Shown: positions 18,201 through 27,595 of the stretch, piece by piece | Layout of the letters: every line of letters starts with the position of its first letter | How positions within the stretch are numbered: position 1 is the first letter of the stretch | From: an uncultured Arenicella sp. | GTDB lineage: Bacteria > Pseudomonadota > Gammaproteobacteria > Arenicellales > Arenicellaceae | DNA length: 64,000 nucleotides | Assembly (NCBI GenBank): GCA_947499305.1 | Contig: CANMNN010000020.1 | Span: 16,436-80,435 of the forward strand | Direction of reading: 5' to 3' | Program-made: the position numbers and the translations under genes | The notes under the pieces: generated by a model | Databases searched by the model: none | What the model was told of the DNA's origin: nothing | What the model saw: the letters and a program-made list of their open reading frames with translations, nothing else

Positions 18201-21200
18201 ATACGGCGCAGGTAGCTGCAAATGATCCAACTGGTGCGATGATAAACGGCAGTGACACCGTTACGTCTGGGTTCACACAAAAAGCCGCTGTGAATTTGCT
18301 AAAGACGTCAACACCATTGTCAGCAAACCCAATGGTTGGCGATCTCATTACTTATAATTTTGTACTAACTAATACGGGTAATGTCAGCTTAAGTGCCCCT
18401 CAAGTTATAGATGCAAGATGTCAGACCCCGAGTTCTCCTTTGGTTCGTTCTTCTGGATACGTATCGGGTGATAATGGTGTTGTCGGTGAAATGGAGGCGG
18501 GCGAAGCGTGGGAATTCGAATGCGTTTATGCGATAGATGGCGTAGACATCTTAGCCGGTGAGGTGGCGAATACCGCTACTGGGTCAGGCACACCACCGTC
18601 GGGATCTGGCCTTACAGCACCTGAGAGCATGGCGAGTAATTTGGTAGATGCGCAGCAAAATATCAGCCTGTCTCTTATTAAAACTGCGTCTTTACCTAGT
18701 ATTGCTAATGGCACACTAGCGGCTGTTACCGACCAAGGCGACGTAGTGGATTACACTTTTGACTTGGAGAATACAGGTAACGTTCCACTGACTAATATTG
18801 TCGTTACAGACCCTCTGATAACAGCAGCACCTAATAATGGGACAATCGATTGCGGTATGGGCGCAGCTGTTGTCGCGAGTTTAAACCCCGGCGACACAGC
18901 AAGCTGTTCAGCCAGTTATGTTCTTCAACTAAATGATATAAATGCGGGGCAGGTGAGTAATACCGCGACGGCGACTAGTGATGCACCGATGACAGCCACT
19001 CCTGTGCCCGCTCCCCAAGCGCAAAGTAGCGCAATTGTTTCAATCAACCCGGTCGCGGAATTAGGGGTAGTGAAAAGTGCTAGTGCCTTACCAAGCTCCT
19101 TCGCTGAAGGATCGCTTATCACCTATCAGTTTGAAATAACTAATGAAGGCAGCGTTACCATCAACTCGGTAGTTCCTGTTGATACCGGCCCTACGTTTAA
19201 CGGAAACGCAGGTACAAATACATTGTCGGCGTTTAATCCTGTATCAGCAGATCTAGATCCGGGTCAATCGCTAATTTTCAGCGCCACTTATAGTGTTTCT
19301 CAAGCCGATATCGATAGTCTTTCTGCGGCTCCAGATTCATTAACAGCTATTGACAATACGGCTACTGCGTCTGGAGCCCCAGTGATAGGAAGCTTGTCGC
19401 CAGTCTCTCCGAGTACTGTAGAAACTGGCGTGGCTTTATCGCCTTCGTTTGAATTGATTAAAACTTCGACCGCACCTGTTTTACCGGTGGTTGGCAGTGA
19501 AGTCGTTTATACCTTTGCTTTAGATAATACCGGTCCACTATCGATCAGTAACCCTGCGGTCAATGATTCTCGATGTACTACACCAGGAGCATTACTCTCG
19601 TTCGCGAACGGATATACCTCGGGTGACACAGGAAGTGTAGTTGGTGTGCTCGAGCCGAGCGAGACATGGTTGTTTGAGTGTCGATATTCCTTAAGCCAAA
19701 ATGACATTAATCAAGGCACGGTTCAGAATTCAGCGCTCGCTTCTGGCCAGACTCCAGCTGGAGCTTCAATTGAGGATACATCTGACACAGGCAACCCCGG
19801 TGATGGTTCAGCGGCCGACAACGATCCCACTAATACGCCTTTGGTTCGAACGCCAAGCTGGACGGTAACTAAAAGCACTTCATCATCACCAGTGAACGCT
19901 GGCGATACTTTAGTCTATAAATTTGAGCTTGATAACACCGGCAACGTCAGTATTGCGAATATAGCGATCAATGATGCAAAATGTAGCGGCCTTATCAGCT
20001 TAGATTCTGGCGACACAAATATGGATGATGTATTAGATCCGAACGAAACTTGGGTCTACAGTTGTACTTCTATAGGTGTGACTCAAACCGAAATTAATGC
20101 TGGTACGGTTTTAAACTCTGTTACGGTCAATGGCATGCCACCGTCGGGTTCGCCAGCGTTGGCTCCTGCGACAGCCTCCGAAAATACTCCGATCGTACGG
20201 GCATCAACTTTGAGCGTTGTTAAGACTGCTGCCGCGCCTACTGTGGGCTTTGGTGTACTCCCGTCGGTGACTGATGAAGGTGACACCATTGAATACATGT
20301 TCGAAGTCGAAAATACAGGAAACGTTAGCGTAAGTTCGATTCAAATAAATGATGTTGGTCCGAGCTTTGGCGTGCCGGCGGCAGCGGGCACGGGTTCATT
20401 TTCGAGTATCAATTGTAGTTTGAGCTCTCTGGAACCAAACCAAACGGCCTTGTGTACCGGAACGTATACTCTGTCACAAGCTGATATTGATGCAGCGATT
20501 CAGGGCGGCGCTAACTCGATTACTAATAGCGCAACCGCGCAAGGGAATCCGCCCGCCGGGATTGCCGGGCCGACTGTATCTACGCCCTCAAGTGCCGCTC
20601 AATCTATTCAGTCTGAACCTGAAATGCGAATCTTAAAAGTAGCTGGATCGCCAACGACAGCGAATGGTATTGACCCTGTTCTAACTGATCCGGGGGATGG
20701 CTTAACTCCAGCGGACACAATTCCATTTACTATTACGGTTGAAAATGTAGGGAACACAAGCCTAAGTAACGTACAGATTAGCGATAATCTAACGGCAGTA
20801 AGTTGTAACGCTTCGGCGATACCTTCGGGCTCGGCTTTCGTTAACGGTACAGGCAATTTAGCTGTGGGCGATACAGTTACATGTTCGGCGACTTACCCTA
20901 TTAGTCAAACCGATATTAACGATAGTCAGGTAGTGAACACGGCATCAGTGATGGCTCAAGATCCGAGTGGTGCTGCAGTCACCGGTGTTGTAGAGGCCAC
21001 ATCGGCTTTCACACAAAAAACCTCTTTGCAGTTAGACAAGACATCTTCTACGTTGCCACCAATCCCAACACCAAATGTTTCTACCTTAACGTACACGTTT
21101 AATCTCACCAATACTGGCAATGTTACCTTGAGTGCGGCGGAAGTCGCTGACCCCTTATGTCAGTCGCCTGCAAGCCCACTTACTCGAACAAATGGCTATA

Positions 21201-24200
21201 GCAGCGGGGATCTCAATAACAACAATGTCTTAGATGCCGGTGAAACCTGGGTGCTCAATTGTGATTACACTGTCTCATTAGCTGATATTAATGCCGGTGA
21301 GGTGACTAACACTGCTGCAGCAACTGGAACTCCACCAATAGATTCTGGCCTTGACGCACCAACAACAACGGCCTCAAACCTGGCTGAAGCCGGCCAAAAC
21401 GCGGGTATTAGTTTAGATAAAGTAGCGGGCATGCCAACGCAAAGCAATACTATTAACAGCCAAGTAGGAGATACCGTAACGTATCGTTTCAATATTGCAA
21501 ATACTGGCAATGTGTCGTTAACCGATATTGTTTTGGACGACCCTCTAATCACTGCCGCGCCTAACAATGGGGCAATTACATGTGTGCGTAATACGCCTTT
21601 AATGCCGAGTTTTGATCCAGTTGCTGATTCGCTAAATCCGAGCGATGAGATAATTTGCACCGGCGTTTACACCTTAACTCAAACAGACATTGATTCAGGT
21701 GCGGTTAACAATACTGCCGACGTAACCGCAACACCTCCGCCAACTTCTCCGCCTTCTGCGCCTCAGCTTGCAATGCCCGAGGCGTCGAGTAGCAGCGTGG
21801 CGCCAATTGTGGCCGACCCCCAATTACAAATCACTAAAACGGCTGGCGCTATTCCTGCGGCGGTGGTTGCAGGCGATTCAATCATATATACATATCGAAT
21901 TGAAAATACTGGCAATGTAACCATAGACGCTGTTGAGCCAGTAGATGTAGGCCCCACATTTAATGGTGTCTCTGGCACCAACGCTTTATCTACTTATACG
22001 CTTAGTAACCCAGTCGCTATGCCGGTGCCGCCTACGGTTCCACCGACGGTGCCTGCGCCACCTTTGCCAACTACTGCTATATTGGCACCCGGTGAATTCC
22101 AAGAATACACAGCTGTCTACCAATTTTCCCAAGTGGATTTGGACAATATGGCGGCGGCGGCAACACCCGCTAGTGCAATTTCAAATCAGGCCACGGCTGA
22201 CGGTGAACCGGCGAATGGTCCAGGTATTGTTGTAACCCCGGATACGGCGGTGACAGGGGTCGTTTCAAACCCGGTTCTAGAGCTGGTTAAGACTTCAATT
22301 GCGCCGGCTACAATCAGGGCCGGAGCGTTAGTAACGTATAATTTTTCCTTATCAAACACAGGAAATGTGACGGTCTCAGATGTTTTGATTAATGACGTTC
22401 GTTGTCAAATTCCTGCATCGCCATTAACCTTTACTAGCGGGTACGTCAGTGGTGATATCGGATTACAAGCTGGCTCATTAGACGTCAATGAAACTTGGAT
22501 GTTCAGTTGCCAATATGCATTGACTCAAACTGACATCGATAATGGTACTGTTCAAAACACGGCGCAAGCGCAGGGGCAAGATCCTGGCGGTATTACTGTG
22601 ATCGATGATTCAGATTCTGGCAATGCTGGCGATGATACTGGCGCTGGAAATGATCCAACTAATACAGAGCTCAGTCGAACCCCTAATTGGATTGTTGAAA
22701 AATCCACCACAAGTACACCGAGTTCGTTGGCAGAGACCTTAGACTATGAGTTTCTAATCACCAATACTGGCAACGTCAGTATCAATACTGTCAATGTAAT
22801 TGACCCCAAGTGCCAAACAGCACCGTCATTAGTCGCTGCGACTGATCTCGGTGGTGATAACGTGCTTAGCCCAGCTGGCGATGGAGGATCGCCCAGCGCG
22901 GAACAATGGTTGTACACCTGTACCTCGATGGCTCTGATACAAGGTGATTTAGATGCGGGTCGCATCGACAATACCGTACAGGTTACTGGTATTGCACCTG
23001 GCGGTAATCCCCCGCAGATTAGTGATATGGTGTCGACGCCAATTTCAACCAGCCCAAGCATGAGTTTAGTTAAAGCCGCAGGCACGTCGACGCTAAATCA
23101 AGACGGTAGCTTTGATCAAATCTTCAATTTTGTGCTGAAAAATACGGGCAATGTGACGCTCAATGGTGCCGCAATTAACGATAATATTGCGGCGCAGTTC
23201 GGTACATGTTTGGCGCAACAGGTATCAACTGGTGCGGTTTCATTGAATGATGTGCCACCGTTATTAGACTCGGCAACGCCTACATTGGGTAGCTTAGCCT
23301 CAACGACGATTGCGAGTACTTCCAGCCTCGGTGTAGGTGACTCAGTAGGGGTTAACGGCTACACCGTTCGCTTTAACCCAAATGCTGCGGGATGTACCTT
23401 TCCTTCTCCGGCAATGAATTCTGCGACGTCAACCGCAGGAACCCTCGCAGCTGGGCCGGTTATGGATGTTTCCGATAATGGAACTGATCCTGACATAGGC
23501 ATTTCAAACAGCCCCGGTCAACCTACGGTATTCGTTGCACCGAGCTATGCGCCACAAATGGGCATGTCTAAGTCTATCGGCGTTCCGGTTCAGAATGATG
23601 ACGGCACGTTGGATTTAGCGTTTACTCTGTTAATTGAAAATACTGGAAATGTAGATATCACAAATTTGTCAGTTACTGATGACCTAGTAGGCCAGTTAGG
23701 TTCTGCGTTTAGTGCTTCACCGGCAACAGTGATGAACTCTGGGGTCCTCGTAGCGCCAGTCGTCAGCGAAATACTAGATGCTGGTATTGACAACTTAGCA
23801 TTACCCGCCGGTAATTCAGGTTTTGATGGCTCGGCGAGTTCAAATATCGTAAATGGTTCTTCTTATCTCGGTGTCGGTGACCGAGTACAGATCGTGTTTA
23901 CCATTCGTATCAACCCTTACGCAGCAGGAGCTCCTGCAACACTGGCGAATACAGCAACCGTGACAGGAGCCGATCCATCGGGAGCAACAACCACGGATAA
24001 CAGTGACTCTGGATCTGACCCTACGAACAATCCGGGCGGCCCAGGAACACCAACGCCCATCGCTGTTCCGCCGTTGGCTCCTAGTCTTGAGTTGATAAAA
24101 AATGGTACTTTGAACAGTGACGGAACCATCGACTATGAATTTACTATTACTAATAATGGCAATATCAACGTTAATGATGTAGTCCTGTCCGATGTATTGT

Positions 24201-27200
24201 TAAACCCAATTAGTTTGCCTCTTGCTCTTGACGCTGATCAAGATGGAGATGTGGATGTGGTTACTCGGGGTACTAGCGTTGTTATCACGCTAAGCTATAG
24301 TATTAAAGATACGGACATCACTGCTGGACAGGTAGAAAATACAGCTGATGTAGAAGGCGCTGACCCTTCCGGCACCATCGTTATGGATGATTCAGATTCT
24401 GGCAACTTGGCAGATGATACGGGAGCAGATGATGATCCAACAGTAACGTCTTTGACAGCGCCCAGCATAGGTATTGCGAAGGCATTGCAAGCTGGTTCAC
24501 CGGTTGATCTTGGCAATGGTACGTATCAAGTCACATATGAATTTATCGTTGAGAATACTGGCGCGTTTGATTTGTCTAATGTTCAAGTTAACGACGATTT
24601 GAATTCGATGATAAATACGCCAAACGTCAATAATGGTAGTTTCGCTAACCCTGTTGTTTCTAGTTCAAATAATACATTGACTCCTAATCCCAGCTTTGAC
24701 GGCGCCTCCATTGTTGAACTTCTTAGTGGAGCAGATACATTGTTGGTAGGCGAGTCTGGCTTGATCGAATTGAGTTTCACTTTTGATCCGGATGTTTATT
24801 TTGGGCCTTTCTTGAATCAAGCCTCTGCAACTGCCGATGGTTTAAATGGCAATCAAGTATCGGACTTATCTGAAAATGGAGCTGTTGTTAACCCCAGCAG
24901 TGATTCAGCGACACCGTTTAACATTGCTACACCGTCGACACCAATAACGCTCGGCTGGTTCAAAGCGAGTGAGATCGCTGATGGGGTATTGTTCCAATGG
25001 GATACTGAGATCGAAGTATCTAATGCAGGTTTCTTCTTGCTTTATGAGGATGAGAATGGTTCTTGGAAAACCGTTGATCAAAACATGATTGTTGCCAAGG
25101 GTGATTCGACAAAAGTTCAGTCTTACAACTTCATGGCGGTTGGTTTAGATGCAAGCAGGTTTAAATTAGTCGATGTCAGCGTAACCGGTAATCGAGTAGA
25201 GCATGGGGAATTTGAACTTGGCGTTGCCTATGGTATTAGATCAAATCGCCAGAAAACCGACTGGGAAAAAATTGAGGCTGAGAGTGAGTTAAAGCAACAA
25301 CAGCGAGATGAAATTAAGCGGCAAAATATGAAACAGAGGCTAAATCAGTTGAAGAAAACACGGCCTCAGGCTAAGAACACTGGGGGAGAAACTCCCAGTG
25401 TTTTTGTTAAGTTTATTGCTGCGTTATTTAGCGCAATAGTGCCTAGTGCACATGCAGAAGATTTAGCTACGTTTAGTGTTAGTGAGCCAGGACTTTATCG
25501 AGTAACGCATGAAGATTTAATGTTACAAGGCTTAGATTTACGAGGTATTTCGATTGACCGTATTAATCTTCTACAAGCTAACGAATCTTGGCCTCTTCAA
25601 GTAAGCGGCGCTGATCAAAATAATCAATTCTCATCAAATTCGAGCGTGATATTTCCTGCAAAAGGATTGCAAACTCTCTATACCGGGGAAAATAAATACA
25701 CGTTAGTACTCGATGATGGTGAACCGAAAACAATTTTGAGCGATACCAGAGGCATTCCTGAAAACACCGCACCAGCATCTAGCTACCTCGCAGAAGAAAG
25801 CTATGCTCCGCAGAACAAATACACCCATCTATCGCCCAGTGAAAATGATTCATGGTACGCAGACCGTTTACAAGCGATTCAGGGGCCTGTTAGTAAACGT
25901 GTTGTGCTCGATATCGGAGAATATTCTCCATCTTTAAACTCTTCTGTTGCATCAACGAGCATAGCGAGAATGCCAAGACTAAGGCCTCGTCTTGAAGTCA
26001 ATGTGTGGGGCAATTCGAATCTCCCTGGGAACGGGGTCACGAACCCTGATCATCATGTTTTAGTAGAGTTGAATGATCAACAGGTTGCTGATGCTAAATT
26101 TGACGGTCTTCATGAGTTTCCGATTGAAGCATCATTGAGTGAATTGCGACATGGCAAAAACACCGTTGACATCACACTGCCTAAGGACCACGGCTACCAA
26201 TTTGACTTAGTAAATCTAGATCGGGTCTCTTTGTACTACCCACGCAAACTTAACGCACGAGATTCAGGGCACTCGTTAGTGTTTGAATCAGCATGGAGCT
26301 TCTTTAAAATTAGTCAGTTAGCAAGCAACGACGTAACCGTTATCCGTTTAGATAATCAGCGGAATGCATACCTAATGACCTCTAGATACGAGGGGCCGTG
26401 TCGTGACGGCTGTGCCTATTTTGCGGGCAGCATCTCTGATAATTCAGATTTATACTTTGTAGCGACCGAGCAAGGCTTAAAGACGCCAGAAATAGAGTTG
26501 TCCAGTTCTTTTACCAATATTTTTAATGGAGATGCTAACTATTTGATTATCGCTCATCCTGATTTCATTGACACTCCAAGCAGGTCTCTAGAAATATACG
26601 CCGATGAACTAAGAGGTCGATTTGAGAGTGTTGATATTGTTAATGTAAAAGATATTTATGGCCAATATTCTGGCCATGTTGTTGATGCTTATGCGATTAG
26701 TACCTATATCCAAGACGCCTATGCAGAGAGGGGTACTCGCCGCGTACTGCTAGTGGGCGATGATATTTACGACTATCACAATAATCTTGGTACTAAGGCA
26801 AAGAGCTTTATCCCTTCTATCTACGTTAAAATTGCAACGAATGTTAATGCGGTTCCATCTGATGCAAAATATGGTGATCTTGATGATGACCAAGTTCCCG
26901 ATATTTCTGTGACAAGGATTCCAGCCCGAACTTCTAGCGAGTTAGACCTTATTTTCAGTAAGCGTAATAATTACTTGAACAACGCCAACAATAGTACGGC
27001 GATATTCGCTGCGGACAAAAAAGACAGCTCAGGCTATAGCTTTAAAATGAACTCTGAGGAGAGTATTTCAAAGTATTTTTCGAACTGGGCTGTAAGTGCT
27101 GTTTTCCTCGATGATGTTAGCCTTAGCTCCGGTCGACAAACGTTAATCGATGCCTTTAACCAAGGAGCATCTTTGGTCTCTTATTTTGGGCATTCATCAA

Positions 27201-27583
27201 CAGATCGCTGGTCTATTTCAGGGCTGTTTACTGGGGATGATGTCGTCAAATTAGAAAGCGACACGAGGCCTACAGTGATTACTCAATGGGGTTGCTGGAA
27301 TACATTCTATGTTAGCCCTGAGCAAGACTCTCTTGCTCACCGTTTTTTATTCGAAAATGCTGGTGGCGCTGTAACCTTAATGGGTGCTAGTAGCTTTACC
27401 AAAGCAGATGCTGAGAAAAGAATGTCAGACTTATTATTTCCAAAATTACGCGATGGGATGTCAATAGGTGATGCCGTGTTATCTGCAAAGCGTGAACTTG
27501 CATCTGAAACTCCATATCAACTCGATGTACTTTTAGGATGGGCGGTACTTGGCCCGGACGATTTTTCTATTAACACTCAATAA
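15224..27583 (+). CDS. Giant exported protein: DUF11-type repeats plus C-terminal gingipain-like C25 peptidase
   Basis: The protein has about 4,119 residues. In order: a Sec signal peptide (IIKK-type n-region, core ITIALAFLLSSTLALESVYA); a unique N-terminal beta domain (to ~240); one DUF11 unit; 21 longer DUF11/DUF7507-like units from residue 369 to ~3230, each opening with a (L/V)xKS/T strand and NTGN; a beta domain from ~3240 (VTLGWFKAS); a charged helix (~3345-3386); a second signal-peptide-like segment (3393-3411); and a C25-type domain. In that domain His3990 (YFGHSSTDRW) and Cys4024 (TQWGCWNTFY) lie 34 residues apart, matching the gingipain catalytic pair. Known C25 enzymes are secreted cysteine proteases. 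I infer a long stalk carrying a protease. GTG 15224 has AAGG at good spacing; ATG 15233 is the alternative. It is first gene of a tight three-gene operon. Confidence 0.85.
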   Translation: MCSMIRIKKIITIALAFLLSSTLALESVYAAPLLISITNPPPTVTATAVGDTQFWPNAGTLGVGGTPISLRATLQSISAGDSIRLFTSGDNPVVRADTGTLAATVLWEVFDQATGLPIVGDPDFLITDIDGRNGTPIESVSAACAGLTSYTTNGNFLAGCNANTNNACESNIRVSESGGSILAEGTQGQNGNQQESYMQYSWTGVSDWTVSYFATTGGRWYVHDADGDVPFDGTRVDINLVDLATIKGVTPTSLTSPAQGELISFQIDLSNAGPAPATGANLTDLLPAGVSYQSHSATSGTYNPANGLWGGVNVAVNATETLIINALVTAPVGTSITNVTTTALASESICSSRDLLEYTFEVAQTPAPSLSIVKSVDPVTSFDQAGNSITYSYEVTNTGNVNIDNVVPTDLGPTFGSQAATNSLSAFTPTSATLTPGQSQTFTATYLLDQVDVDNLALDANPLMAIDNTASVTGMPVAGALAAVTPSMVETGFAPTPNLSVVKSVGTLTSFNKAGDTITYEYAVTNTGNITIDLVTPVDTGPTFNGMPATNSLSAFDPVSVSLAPMASQTFSATYLLDQADVNNMASSSTPLTAIENSASASGDPVGTTALPTIPNSTATTGFNLTPSLTVDKSVSAATTFSEAGDIITYQYVIENTGNVTINNVMPVDSGPTFNGQAGSNNLSAFSPLSATLDPSAPSNVQTFTATYQLSQEDVDNIAQSMTPSQAISNTATAQGDPVGGVLATVMPDTVQAGFAPLGSLALVKSAGVPSVGLGVNTSAVDGGDTIVYSFEVTNSGDTTISNVQINDLGVTFNSVPGTGTMSTITCPNTSLSPNQLTTCVGTYTLSQADVDNAIAGGVNAIQNSANVTGTDPNSANVTSPNSAASATITASSSVNIVKTAAAPTITQGADSTIVDPGDTVTFTIAVTNNGNTTLSNVSLSDSLTTLVCPATTDMGNSFANDGNDVLAVGDGVSCTAIYALTQPNLDAGEVMNTAQVAANDPTGAMINGSDTVTSGFTQKAAVNLLKTSTPLSANPMVGDLITYNFVLTNTGNVSLSAPQVIDARCQTPSSPLVRSSGYVSGDNGVVGEMEAGEAWEFECVYAIDGVDILAGEVANTATGSGTPPSGSGLTAPESMASNLVDAQQNISLSLIKTASLPSIANGTLAAVTDQGDVVDYTFDLENTGNVPLTNIVVTDPLITAAPNNGTIDCGMGAAVVASLNPGDTASCSASYVLQLNDINAGQVSNTATATSDAPMTATPVPAPQAQSSAIVSINPVAELGVVKSASALPSSFAEGSLITYQFEITNEGSVTINSVVPVDTGPTFNGNAGTNTLSAFNPVSADLDPGQSLIFSATYSVSQADIDSLSAAPDSLTAIDNTATASGAPVIGSLSPVSPSTVETGVALSPSFELIKTSTAPVLPVVGSEVVYTFALDNTGPLSISNPAVNDSRCTTPGALLSFANGYTSGDTGSVVGVLEPSETWLFECRYSLSQNDINQGTVQNSALASGQTPAGASIEDTSDTGNPGDGSAADNDPTNTPLVRTPSWTVTKSTSSSPVNAGDTLVYKFELDNTGNVSIANIAINDAKCSGLISLDSGDTNMDDVLDPNETWVYSCTSIGVTQTEINAGTVLNSVTVNGMPPSGSPALAPATASENTPIVRASTLSVVKTAAAPTVGFGVLPSVTDEGDTIEYMFEVENTGNVSVSSIQINDVGPSFGVPAAAGTGSFSSINCSLSSLEPNQTALCTGTYTLSQADIDAAIQGGANSITNSATAQGNPPAGIAGPTVSTPSSAAQSIQSEPEMRILKVAGSPTTANGIDPVLTDPGDGLTPADTIPFTITVENVGNTSLSNVQISDNLTAVSCNASAIPSGSAFVNGTGNLAVGDTVTCSATYPISQTDINDSQVVNTASVMAQDPSGAAVTGVVEATSAFTQKTSLQLDKTSSTLPPIPTPNVSTLTYTFNLTNTGNVTLSAAEVADPLCQSPASPLTRTNGYSSGDLNNNNVLDAGETWVLNCDYTVSLADINAGEVTNTAAATGTPPIDSGLDAPTTTASNLAEAGQNAGISLDKVAGMPTQSNTINSQVGDTVTYRFNIANTGNVSLTDIVLDDPLITAAPNNGAITCVRNTPLMPSFDPVADSLNPSDEIICTGVYTLTQTDIDSGAVNNTADVTATPPPTSPPSAPQLAMPEASSSSVAPIVADPQLQITKTAGAIPAAVVAGDSIIYTYRIENTGNVTIDAVEPVDVGPTFNGVSGTNALSTYTLSNPVAMPVPPTVPPTVPAPPLPTTAILAPGEFQEYTAVYQFSQVDLDNMAAAATPASAISNQATADGEPANGPGIVVTPDTAVTGVVSNPVLELVKTSIAPATIRAGALVTYNFSLSNTGNVTVSDVLINDVRCQIPASPLTFTSGYVSGDIGLQAGSLDVNETWMFSCQYALTQTDIDNGTVQNTAQAQGQDPGGITVIDDSDSGNAGDDTGAGNDPTNTELSRTPNWIVEKSTTSTPSSLAETLDYEFLITNTGNVSINTVNVIDPKCQTAPSLVAATDLGGDNVLSPAGDGGSPSAEQWLYTCTSMALIQGDLDAGRIDNTVQVTGIAPGGNPPQISDMVSTPISTSPSMSLVKAAGTSTLNQDGSFDQIFNFVLKNTGNVTLNGAAINDNIAAQFGTCLAQQVSTGAVSLNDVPPLLDSATPTLGSLASTTIASTSSLGVGDSVGVNGYTVRFNPNAAGCTFPSPAMNSATSTAGTLAAGPVMDVSDNGTDPDIGISNSPGQPTVFVAPSYAPQMGMSKSIGVPVQNDDGTLDLAFTLLIENTGNVDITNLSVTDDLVGQLGSAFSASPATVMNSGVLVAPVVSEILDAGIDNLALPAGNSGFDGSASSNIVNGSSYLGVGDRVQIVFTIRINPYAAGAPATLANTATVTGADPSGATTTDNSDSGSDPTNNPGGPGTPTPIAVPPLAPSLELIKNGTLNSDGTIDYEFTITNNGNINVNDVVLSDVLLNPISLPLALDADQDGDVDVVTRGTSVVITLSYSIKDTDITAGQVENTADVEGADPSGTIVMDDSDSGNLADDTGADDDPTVTSLTAPSIGIAKALQAGSPVDLGNGTYQVTYEFIVENTGAFDLSNVQVNDDLNSMINTPNVNNGSFANPVVSSSNNTLTPNPSFDGASIVELLSGADTLLVGESGLIELSFTFDPDVYFGPFLNQASATADGLNGNQVSDLSENGAVVNPSSDSATPFNIATPSTPITLGWFKASEIADGVLFQWDTEIEVSNAGFFLLYEDENGSWKTVDQNMIVAKGDSTKVQSYNFMAVGLDASRFKLVDVSVTGNRVEHGEFELGVAYGIRSNRQKTDWEKIEAESELKQQQRDEIKRQNMKQRLNQLKKTRPQAKNTGGETPSVFVKFIAALFSAIVPSAHAEDLATFSVSEPGLYRVTHEDLMLQGLDLRGISIDRINLLQANESWPLQVSGADQNNQFSSNSSVIFPAKGLQTLYTGENKYTLVLDDGEPKTILSDTRGIPENTAPASSYLAEESYAPQNKYTHLSPSENDSWYADRLQAIQGPVSKRVVLDIGEYSPSLNSSVASTSIARMPRLRPRLEVNVWGNSNLPGNGVTNPDHHVLVELNDQQVADAKFDGLHEFPIEASLSELRHGKNTVDITLPKDHGYQFDLVNLDRVSLYYPRKLNARDSGHSLVFESAWSFFKISQLASNDVTVIRLDNQRNAYLMTSRYEGPCRDGCAYFAGSISDNSDLYFVATEQGLKTPEIELSSSFTNIFNGDANYLIIAHPDFIDTPSRSLEIYADELRGRFESVDIVNVKDIYGQYSGHVVDAYAISTYIQDAYAERGTRRVLLVGDDIYDYHNNLGTKAKSFIPSIYVKIATNVNAVPSDAKYGDLDDDQVPDISVTRIPARTSSELDLIFSKRNNYLNNANNSTAIFAADKKDSSGYSFKMNSEESISKYFSNWAVSAVFLDDVSLSSGRQTLIDAFNQGASLVSYFGHSSTDRWSISGLFTGDDVVKLESDTRPTVITQWGCWNTFYVSPEQDSLAHRFLFENAGGAVTLMGASSFTKADAEKRMSDLLFPKLRDGMSIGDAVLSAKRELASETPYQLDVLLGWAVLGPDDFSINTQ
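17501..20206 (+). repeat. Seven-unit super-repeat, copy 1
   Basis: Residues 760-1661 of the giant protein are seven consecutive repeat units of distinct subtype. The next seven units (copy 2) follow the same subtype order. Landmarks in copy 1 are TYTLSQADVDNAI, LAVGDGVSCTA, SGYVSGDNG, DPLITAAPNNG, the NTLSAFNP unit, a unit with ENTSDTGNPGDG-type acidic linker ending RTPSWTV, and LDPNETWVYSCTS. Confidence 0.85.
20207..23056 (+). repeat. Seven-unit super-repeat, copy 2
   Basis: Residues 1662-2611 repeat the subtype order of copy 1. Matching landmarks are TYTLSQADIDAAI, LAVGDTVTCSA, NGYSSGDLN, DPLITAAPNNG, the NALSTY unit, the SDSGNAGDD linker ending RTPNWIV, and the final YTCTS. Copy 2 is about 50 residues longer, partly through a proline-rich insertion near 22010-22075. 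Confidence 0.85.
25400..25456 (+). other. Internal signal-peptide-like segment in the giant protein
   Basis: Residues 3393-3411 read VFVKFIAALFSAIVPSAHA and are followed by EDL. A positively charged stretch, a hydrophobic core and an AHA cleavage-like site sit directly before the C25 module, 3,400 residues from the N terminus. Confidence 0.6.
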
Positions 27584-27595
27584 CCGGACATCTAA

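Noticed and set aside
15224..24950. Many open frames on the minus strand within the giant gene, including one of 134 codons near 17944-18348
   Set aside because: They are shadows of a repetitive, compositionally biased coding region: no signal peptides, domains or ribosome sites, and they mirror the repeat pattern of the real gene.
15224..27583. Direct repeats in the giant gene as a CRISPR-like array
   Set aside because: The repeats are protein-coding, long (about 400 bases) and diverged, with no short identical repeats and unique spacers.
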